Assembly: GCF_905220565.1 (NCBI RefSeq)
Contig: NC_059399.1
Coordinates: 18,344,501-18,408,500, forward strand
DNA: 64,000 nt
Source: Melitaea cinxia
Taxonomy: Eukaryota > Arthropoda > Insecta > Lepidoptera > Nymphalidae
Direction of reading: 5' to 3'
How positions within the stretch are numbered: the first letter of the stretch is position 1; each line of letters begins with the position of its first letter. Below are positions 56,014 through 64,000 of this stretch, one piece after another. The position numbers and the translations under genes are program-made. The notes under the pieces are model-generated. The model was not told the DNA's origin. It did not search any database and was given only the letters and a program-made list of their open reading frames with translations.

Positions 56014-57258
56014 TATAAAAACTTTTTTTAACAATAATAAACTTTTTAAACTAGGTTAGCAGTTCCATAAACATCATTAGATGTTTTAGCGGATCTTCGA
56101 TAGCATCTACAATGTTTTACGCGAAGAGGAGAGTCGTATGAGCTAGTGTGATAACATTGAAAAAAAAGTCGAGGTTTTTCTCATTTTATTGTTTTCGTGC
56201 GAGTGATAGAGGTTTCGCGGAAGGCGCCCTAATGAAGATCTTAATTGGGTGCGCGCGTGTCCCTGCCCTTATCACCGGTCCCGTGAAGTGCTAGCTCCGT
56301 AACGTTACTGCGCTCCTGGTACCTTGCTTTTTTATTTATTTACTTATTCTTTGTATTTTGAATAAAAATTAAATAATTATCTTCTTTAGTATGTTAAAGA
56401 TTAATCGCGAAAAGGTTGACGGGACAATTCCTTGCCAGGTTTTATTATATTCGGCAACCGCAATTCAACCCAGACTTTTAGCAGGCTGTATGTCATCGTA
56501 TTTGCAATGAAACAGCGCTCATTTTGATGTGAGATTTATTTATTAAATATGTGGATTAGAGTAACTAGAACAATGTATTAATAAGCCTGTTTACACCTGC
56601 CACCCAGTACTCATGCCAGGAAAATAAAAGACAACAAAGCGATAACATTTCCTACAGACTTCATACTGTCGGTAGGTATTAAATTTATCATTGAAACATA
56701 GTAATCTGGTCAGTATATATGTATTATTTCTATGTATATTTATCAAAAAATAATATAGTTATAACAGTCGGCTATTACCTGTAACACAAGCATTAAGTTG
56801 CTTACCATAGAAACAGACGACCGTGTGTGTATGTTAGATTATGATATGATGATAAATCACGTTCACATTAATGCTACCACATGACAAACACCAGCTTTTG
56901 ACCCAAAAACGAATCATAAAAATCGGTACATCCAGCAAAAAGTAATGAGGTGCCCATAAAAATAAATACAGTAGAATTAAGAACCGTCTATATTAAAAAA
57001 AGAAAAATGTAAGTCAAACTCGCATCTAAACGATTTCCATACCAGGGTAAAATGTTACACATTTCTTTGAATGGAGACCCTTCTTATTTTGAAAGTTCTT
57101 ACATCTTTGTCATTACAGTGACAATAATAATACACAATTTGTGACGTAATCGAGTGTCTATATAATGCCCTGTGACAGAAACAGCATTTTTAGCAACTAG
57201 TTTTTGCTGTCAAAAACAATGCTGAGGCAGAAACGTAGTTGGTCTTTTCTTCTTTGCT
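56014..57258. other. mostly AT-rich, small GC island
   Basis: A GC-rich patch at 56205-56310 ('gggtgcgcgcgtgtccctgc') has no frame. A faint family F relic lies at 56885-56980. Confidence 0.35.
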
Positions 57259-57628
57259 AACCGACATCCAAAACAGGAGGAGGTTCTCAATTCGATTGTA
57301 TTTTTTTGATGTATCAGAACTTTTAACTGGGTGGACCGATTTCGATAAAACAATTAAAAGAAAGGCGGTGTGTCATTTGGTGTCATTTAAATTTATTTGA
57401 GATCTAACAAGCACTTTTCGAGTTACATCTTATAATGCGTATCTACTTGACTATTTTTTCGTCGACCTACATTGTATTATACCGCATAACTTTTTACAGG
57501 ATGTACCGATTTTGATGTGGTCATATTTAAATTTTATTGAGATTTTTATATTTTGATAACGCGTATTTACTTGCCTATTTTTTCTATAACGTGCGTTGTT
57601 TTACTTGTAGATGTAATTGAAGTCAGTT
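57259..57628 (+). mobile_element. family F element, enlarged interior
   Basis: AACCGACATCC to TTGAAGTCAGTT, 370 bases. The central 'taccgatttcgat' segment is present twice, consistent with an internal duplication. Confidence 0.6.
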
Positions 57629-57949
57629 TTTTTTTTTGTTTGCGATCATAATGTTATTTTTATTAATTATGTTATTTTTGTGTTACCCATCCTTTTGCTT
57701 ATCGTACTCTTTTATGCTTAGCTTTTTTTTACTACTTAATTTTTATAATTTGTAAACCAAAATTTGACTAATAAAAAAGTTTTCTTTCCTTAAAAACAAC
57801 GAACGACTATGTCTTAGCTATTCAGTCTACGGAACCCTAAATAAAAACAATGGTTAACAAAATAAATTTTGCATTGCGAGTTTAAATTGTAAGTGTATGA
57901 AATAATGATATTTCCTTTATTCTTTCTTAGTTGTCCTCCAAACATTAAT

Positions 57950-59480
57950 TAAAACAGCCTTTCACGTCCCCGAAAAATATTGTCAACGGTATTTAAAACA
58001 TAGCGAACGGATATCAGGTTACAAAGACCCCAGCAATACGTTATAAAATCTAACGGATTGCGTCCGCTGACACGTATACTGCGGCCCTCGGGACCGGCGT
58101 AACGATATACGATAAGCAAAAAAATAAATAAATAACGAAAAAAACTTGAAAAAAAAAAATGCGCTCACGCGAAACAACCATTACGAAATAACTCCGTCGT
58201 GTAGCGAGTGATTCGATTTACCGAACGCAAATAGGAGAAGCGACTGACATAAAATCAATCGGTTCGCACGCGAGGCTTAACACCGAAATAATGTAAATTA
58301 TTGCTCGTAAAAATGTCATTTTCGTACGCGTGACGTCACAGGAGGCTCGCGACCGAACCTTACGTGGCGAAGAACGCTCTAACACTAAACGTTTAGAACT
58401 TAGTATCGCGTGACGGCAAATTGGTCTTCAGGACTGGAAGTCGGGGAAAACGGTTTGCGCTCAAACTGCCCCAGCTTATCTTTGTCATCGGTTAGACGTA
58501 TTTGCATGTGTAGTAGATGGGCGCACGGTCGGTACGCTGGTTAGTACCGTTCACGGTGTACAATTCCGTCGTCGACTATGCATATCTAGGGGAAAAACGT
58601 TTCTGAGACGAGGACGTCGCGTCGCATCAAAATCGTGTTTTAAAATAGGACAAAAGCTGTCAGAGCAGTAAACCTCAAACGTCGAGTGCAAGCGTGTGAG
58701 TGGTGCGTCGGTACGAGGGTGGCCGCACACAGACGCCCGGAGACGATCATTTACATACGGCGGGGTGCGGGTCGGGAGCGAGAGGGACGCCACCCGCGGG
58801 ACCGCGCCCTCCCGCGCGCACGACAGAGACCACTATATTATTATCCTGAAGTAAAAAAACGAAAAGTGGGCGGGGGATTACATTATAGTAGCGAAAGTAA
58901 TCGATATTCTGTTTTAGTACGCGGTTGTTAGTGCAACTGCAGCCTAAATACGCGAGGTGGTTAGGTCACGAAGCGACTCAGGTGACGCGGCTCTTTAGCG
59001 CCTGCGAGGGGTTCGTGAAGGGCTTCTAACATCGGCATCGCTTGCAGATTTACACCTATCGTAAACAACTCTTTTACGACGCTGAATAAATCACTGTTAA
59101 TACGAAAGCATTGTTTTATCGTCACATATTATTATTACATGCTCAAATCGGAATTATTCGTCTTCTTTACTAGAATATTCGTAATTGAACCCAGTAGCTT
59201 ATAGTCCTTTAAGCAAAATAAATCAATGAATACAGATAGGTTATACATTCGGTGAAATCAGAAAACGTTTCATAATTTACGCCGAGGGAAATCGAGGTCC
59301 ATTTCGGAGGTGTTAAACATTGATGCGGCATCGAAAGGACCTCATTCATTATTAACACCAGGCGTCGGGTCAGTGGGATACGAGAGATGCACCGTTTAGA
59401 GGCAATGAGCCGTAGGTCATTTTGCGCATAATTTCACCGGCCCCGCGCGCCGGCTGCCGCTAAACGGACACCTCGGAAGA
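57950..59480. other. GC-rich single-copy region
   Basis: CpG-rich peaks at 58540-58830 ('gcgggaccgcgccctcccgc') and 59400-59490 sit in repeat-free sequence. Frames on both strands at 58551-58931 are by-products of GC content and have no domain. Plausible promoter or non-coding conserved region, not proven. Confidence 0.4.
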
Positions 59481-59635
59481 CGGACGACCGCAAATTCATG
59501 ATCTCCTAGTACATATTTTATTTTAGAATCACGTTTGAGTCTTCTTTATTTTGTTAAAACGATATTTTTTCAAGATTTTTCTTACAATGAAAAATTTTAT
59601 TAGTACCATAACAAGTAGAAATAACAACTATTTAA

Positions 59636-59835
59636 TCTTATATATAAAATTATGGTGTCACAATGTTAGTTAAAATACTCCTGCGAAACGGGTGGACCGA
59701 TTTTTATGAAATTTTGTGTACATATCGAGTAGGTCTGAGAATCGGCCAACATCTATTTTTCATACCCCTCAGTTATAAGGAAGGAGGGGGGGTGGGGAAT
59801 AAGAATAGCAAAACGACGTTTGCGGGGTCAGCTAG
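59636..59835 (+). mobile_element. Helitron, twin of 36563
   Basis: TC at 59636-59637, CTAG at 59832-59835 before T, 200 bases. A G-rich tract replaces part of the interior. Confidence 0.75.
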
Positions 59836-60124
59836 TATTCTTATAATATTTGTCAATTAGTATTTCGTGATTGAAAGATCTGTCAAATAAAATAAGCATT
59901 TAGGATTAAACGATAAAAGATTTTAAAGTTCTTTTGCATTGCACGAGATCGCTTACACATATTATCACCAACTTGACCGGATCTTTTCCTGAAAGATTTT
60001 AGTATCAATTATATTTTATACCTAATAAAAATATCATTTAATATGCCCATATATTTGAATAAACAAACACACGGTGCCAATCACACATTTATAAACCGAT
60101 TTTTAAACAGTTTTATTTAACTTA

Positions 60125-60420
60125 AAATGTATATATGTATGTATGTATGTGTGTATGTTTTTAGGGTGGAATCTTGTAACTCAATTTTGAAGGAAATTTT
60201 GTATGCACGTTCATTTTGGATGACAATGTATGTTTAGCTATGTGACGTCATTCTAAATCCAACATGGCGTTCTCACCCAAGACGGCGGAGGAGTAATTTT
60301 TAATGCACTTCTACAATATGGGTATCAAATGAAAGGGCTTGCTGAGAATTAGCGAAAAGTAGAGTGATTTTACTCTAAATCCAATATGGCAGACACTAAA
60401 GATAGTGGACTTAGTTTTTT
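60125..60420. repeat. unclassified repeat with internal duplication
   Basis: (TATG)n at 60129-60155 is followed by 'tgggtatcaaatgaaagggc'. Two related units, 'ctaaatccaacatggcg' and 'ctaaatccaatatggcag', lie about 115 bases apart. Repeat-like, no coding. Confidence 0.4.
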
Positions 60421-61584
60421 ATGCTTTCACATCATATACATTATGTAATAATGACGTTACCTATATGTTGATAGTAAAATTTTTAAAGGAAAACTTTATT
60501 TTATCCTCTTTAGCGAATTCAACAAAAGCTTGTCTTTTTTTGTTTTTACTTTAATTTATTCAATCTCGACCTAGGTCTGCTTTAAAGAAAGTTCAATAGT
60601 TTTGCAAAATAAAAAACAATTATTCTAATTTTAATTCACATGAAACGTCTAGAGACTTGTATAATACAATTGTTTTTACAAAAATATTGAAATATTTTCA
60701 TACAATATAACTCTACTTAAAATATGTGTAAGTAAATCAGTATGAACATGACGAAACACGGCGCATCGTAACGTAAAAATGGCGGATATTTATATAGTGA
60801 TAAAATCCATTTACGAGCAACGGCTACAATGCGGGACGAACAAACTTTATTTCCATAGCTTTCATATCGAGCTGAGCACCGACTACGTTAAGAATGTACT
60901 AAGATATCGATATCGACTTTAAAAAATCTGAATATTAAATTTATTTTATATTAATACTTTTATTAGTATCATATTTATGTAAACATAACAAATCTTTTAT
61001 AAATATACAAACATTATTAAATAAATAATGATGTTAAAGGAAGCCGAAAATCTAAATGTCATTTTTTTTATCGATTTTATATATCATAAAAACTAATCGT
61101 AGTCTAAATATGAATACCCAAGACAAAGACATCGATATACAAATAACAGCACTAACGTCCAAAGCCACCCTCAGTTTTTCCTTCAATTTTCCTTTTGCGA
61201 TCCCCGTTCACTTAATTGACGAAGAATTTTGATTGGTCCCGGTACCAGCGCCATATTTCTATGCATCCAACGTTGATTTTTTTTTATCTTTTTAATTCCA
61301 ACCTCATTTATTATTCCGCTCTTATTTTAATGGTTAGGTTCGTTATTGTTGGTCTCGAGTTGTCGATAATATTTCCGTCTCTAATTGCTCCGCGTCCGGA
61401 GACTCGAGAACGATTTGTTACGTTAGATGTAGGTTCTATGTATATTTGAATCTGATTATTTCGAGTGTTTTGTTTGTGTACGTTTATATCATAACCAACG
61501 AAAGTTGAGCTTTGTGACATGACTCACAAAATTTGATAGAAATCTGAAAAAGGTTAATTGTCACACATAGAGATTGGACATATC
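60421..61584. other. no gene seen
   Basis: AT-rich. A modest GC patch at 61320-61420 has overlapping frames on both strands without domain. Confidence 0.4.
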
Positions 61585-61804
61585 CCTACACACTAAGCGA
61601 TTCGCTAGTAAATTCTTGATCCGCACGGCCAAAGAATGGAACTCTCTACCAGCCTCTTTGTTTCCGGAAAACTATAACCATCTTTAAGTCGCGAGTGAAC
61701 AGGTCACTTCTAGGTCCGCGTGCTCCATCTTAGACCGCATTTTCACTTATCATCAAGTGAAATAGTGTTCAAACGCAAGCCCATCATTGTATAAAAAAAA
61801 AAAA
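61585..61804 (+). pseudogene. LINE ORF2 C-terminal relic with poly(A)
   Basis: Reads F-A-S-K-F-L-I-R-T-A-K-E-W-N-S-L-P-A-S-L and F-P-E-N-Y-N-H. One frame change later it reads F-K-S-R-V-N-R-S-L-L-G-P and a stop at 61731-61733. The R-T-A-K-E-W-N-S-L-P pattern is the conserved C-terminal motif of Jockey/R1-type ORF2. An A14 tail follows 'catcattgtat'. It is 5'-truncated and frameshifted, hence inactive, and from a different lineage than the intact LINE. Confidence 0.8.
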
Positions 61805-62039
61805 AACAAAAAAATAATAATGTTTTTTTTTTCAATAAAAAACTTAATCCCATTAATGGATCAAGACTATTTATCCGAAGCCACCATAACTCTTTCTATA
61901 CCCACAACACGTTCACCCCAAACATCGCACAGATCACATCGTAATTTAAATATGCCTACCACTATCACCAAATAAGCCTTTCAAAGCATTGAATACCTGA
62001 TACAAAACAAAAAAAAAGCGCTGTAGTGTAACAAGTAAC
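61805..62039. other. no gene seen
   Basis: AT-rich flank of the LINE relic, no supportable feature. Confidence 0.4.
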
Positions 62040-62300
62040 ATTTCAATCGAGGTAGCAATTACTCGTCAAAGGCGGTACAGTTGAATGCTCGAATGATTAA
62101 ACAGTGGCCGGCAGACGGATTGACAAAACGGCCGCGCGCGCGCCGATTCACTTGTACCAGAGAGGATCGCCCAACAAATTTTCCAGAATCGTCGCCCATT
62201 GAAACGTCATCGGGGGCTCATTGTGCGGATGTCGGAGCCCTGGATGTGGACCCGGTCTATCGATACGAGCATTCTTTATTTCGTTTGATGTAATTTTTAA
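62040..62300. other. GC-rich single-copy island
   Basis: 'cggccgcgcgcgcgccgatt' and an open plus frame (62081-62293) without domain or splice sites. Conserved non-coding or a lone exon; undecided. Confidence 0.3.
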
Positions 62301-62485
62301 ATGGTATATTGTCCAATTAAGATAAGGTAAATCACAAGCGCATAAATAAGTCTTTATTCGTGAAGGTCTAATAAGTAATGAACAATAGCTGAAAAAGAAA
62401 TTATTATGCCTGTAAATTGTGCTAATAATATTAAAGTATTCAAAATATCTTCAAGTAAATTCATGCAAACAAACCAAAAAAACAC

Positions 62486-62605
62486 AAACCCGCCTACCCA
62501 GCGTGGTGACTATGGGCAACACACATAAGTTCACGCCATTTTTGGCGCTAACTTGTGGAGGCCTATGTCCAGCAGTGGACTGCAATAGGCTGAAGTGATT
62601 GAGTG
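62486..62605 (+). mobile_element. family D 3' end
   Basis: 'cccagcgtggtgactatggg' through E-A-Y-V-Q-Q-W-T-A-I-G-stop, with no clear GAT tail. Confidence 0.8.
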
Positions 62606-62994
62606 TGAATGAAAACAATATTGTACAGAAAAAAATGATAATTTGTCCGCAGCATCAAAAGCCACAGATAACTTCGAAGACACATCAGTACAGATGTGTT
62701 CGTGAATGTAAGTAAACTGGGAAATACTGACTGGTGACATATCAGGATAGGTGATGGATGCTGGAGTACGGTCGAGGAATGTATACAGTAACGATCTTAG
62801 ATCAGTATCAACATGTAATAAATGCCACGCGAAGATTAATCATTTTTTTTTCGAACTATATTCTGACTATATTCTGAACCGACGATATGGAAATCAAGTT
62901 TCTTCAATTCAATCTCTTAACACAAAAGCTTCACTTATACTCGATATTGGTCTTGATACTTGAGATTGTCATGCAAACTTTTTGTTATTTGACA

Positions 62995-63100
62995 CAACAT
63001 TCCAGTGGCGTAGCAGGGGGGGGGCAGGGGGCATCATGCTCCGGGCGTTACTCACAAAGGAGCGCCAAATGGTCCGCGAAACAAAAAATTGCTGGACATA
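62995..63100 (+). repeat. G-rich repeat-like block
   Basis: 'gtggcgtagca', a G9 run and 'catcatgctccgggcgtta'. I recall similar blocks as dispersed fragments in insects; no second copy in this window. Confidence 0.35.
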
Positions 63101-63404
63101 TTATATGGTTCTCTACGGCTAAAAAGGTATTGTGGCCCGTGCACTAGTTAAGCTCGTGACGTCACTGCAATATCTAAGTCAAACCTTACGTTGATATAAC
63201 GTAAAAGTTATTTTTTTTTACATACAGGTCTACAGGCTATAGTATACAGGTCATCAATGAAACAACTGTGCTCGCGATAATTTATCAAGCACCATTAGCA
63301 TTCTGATCGCGACACATCCGGCGCCGCGTTACTGCCCGCTACATTGATTGCTACGGAACTTTTGAGAAACTACATGAATGGTACTTGTATTTATATCTAA
63401 ACAT

Positions 63405-63560
63405 GTAAGCCCACTGCTGGGCACTCTCTCCCTATGATATCTCTATTTAAGTGGGTAAGGGTTTATAGCTTAATCCGCTATTATTACACTGCATGTAAAC
63501 TGATAATATCCCTACCAAGATTAAAGATCGTTATCAGATGTTTATGATGACAACATGTCA
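63405..63560 (-). mobile_element. old family A SINE remnant
   Basis: 'gcccactgctgggcactct' to 'gatcgttatcagatgttta', heavily diverged, head missing. Confidence 0.55.
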
Positions 63561-63739
63561 TCCTCGAAAATTATTACTCTTCATATGAACGACTAACTGA
63601 ATGTTCTGTGTTAATAATAATTGTGTAACACCCAAAATTATAATACTTTCTATACTTCAAAGTTAATAATTATTTCATTCAAGACTTAAAAGCCTCTTAG
63701 AGTCCTCATTTAGTTATCACGAAAATAATTAAAAACATT

Positions 63740-63989
63740 GTTTTAACAAATATAAAAAAACGTACTAGTCGTCGCTACGATTTTCGAGGGTTTCCCTCGA
63801 TTTCTCTAGGATCCCATCATCAGATTCTGGTTTCCTTATCATGGTACCACACTTAGGATATCCTCTTTCCAACAAAAAAGAATTATCCAAATCGATTCAT
63901 AAACGACAAAGTTATGCTCGAACATACATAAAAAAATATACTATAGATACGGTTGAATTGAGTAACCTCCTCCTTTTTTGAAGTCGGTT
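63740..63989. mobile_element. family F element, left end missing
   Basis: Ends TTGAAGTCGGTT at 63978-63989. The left AACCGACTTC end is absent. Interior 'tttccctcgatttctctagg' is close to the 44911 copy. Confidence 0.7.
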
Positions 63990-64000
63990 AAAAATCATTA

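Overview
The window looks like nuclear DNA of a ditrysian moth or butterfly. It is AT-rich and packed with short tRNA-headed SINEs, A|TC...CTAG|T Helitrons, RTE and Jockey-superfamily LINE remains and short inverted-repeat elements of the kinds usual in lepidopteran genomes. It also carries an initiator tRNA-Met gene and a 5S rRNA relic whose internal promoter sequence resembles the lepidopteran one as I remember it. I recognise no complete host protein gene. The window is best read as intergenic or intronic sequence in which old and young transposons are nested in each other, with GC-richer single-copy islands between them that may be regulatory or hold isolated exons.

Layout. 1-8 kb: repeats, a promoter-like segment with a possible short first exon (4.90-5.16 kb) and SINE fragments. 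7.9-8.35 kb: two tRNA-like genes facing each other as arms of a 441-bp palindrome, the most unusual structure seen. 8.6-24 kb: dense repeats, the initiator tRNA-Met gene (11.7 kb), a chimeric 5S rRNA pseudogene (20.7 kb) and a Helitron split by a SINE (21.5-21.8 kb). 24-30 kb: single-copy GC-rich islands, a LINE 3' end, and two retroposons with perfect target-site duplications (27.7-28.0 and 28.4-28.8 kb). 30-36 kb: nested copies of one interspersed repeat and Helitrons. 36.3-37.5 kb: a possible exon and a conserved-looking island.

38.2-44.1 kb: one apparently intact two-ORF LINE of the Jockey superfamily (ORF1 248 aa; ORF2 983 aa with endonuclease and reverse transcriptase) ending in a (TATC)n tail. 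44-48 kb: inverted-repeat elements and the best candidate host exon (46.95-47.17 kb). 48.9-50.7, 57.9-59.5 and 62.0-62.3 kb: GC-rich single-copy islands. The rest is again repeats.

How the parts relate. The non-autonomous repeats depend on LINE machinery. Two SINE-like families end in sequence that still reads as the last codons of an RTE ORF, so they probably use RTE reverse transcriptase. RTE C-terminal fragments themselves lie at 7.1, 28.4 and 51.7 kb. The intact LINE and a dead relative at 25.5 kb share a 3' stem-loop whose paired bases differ in a compensating way. Family letters (A-F, K, M) are labels for this window only; database names could not be checked.
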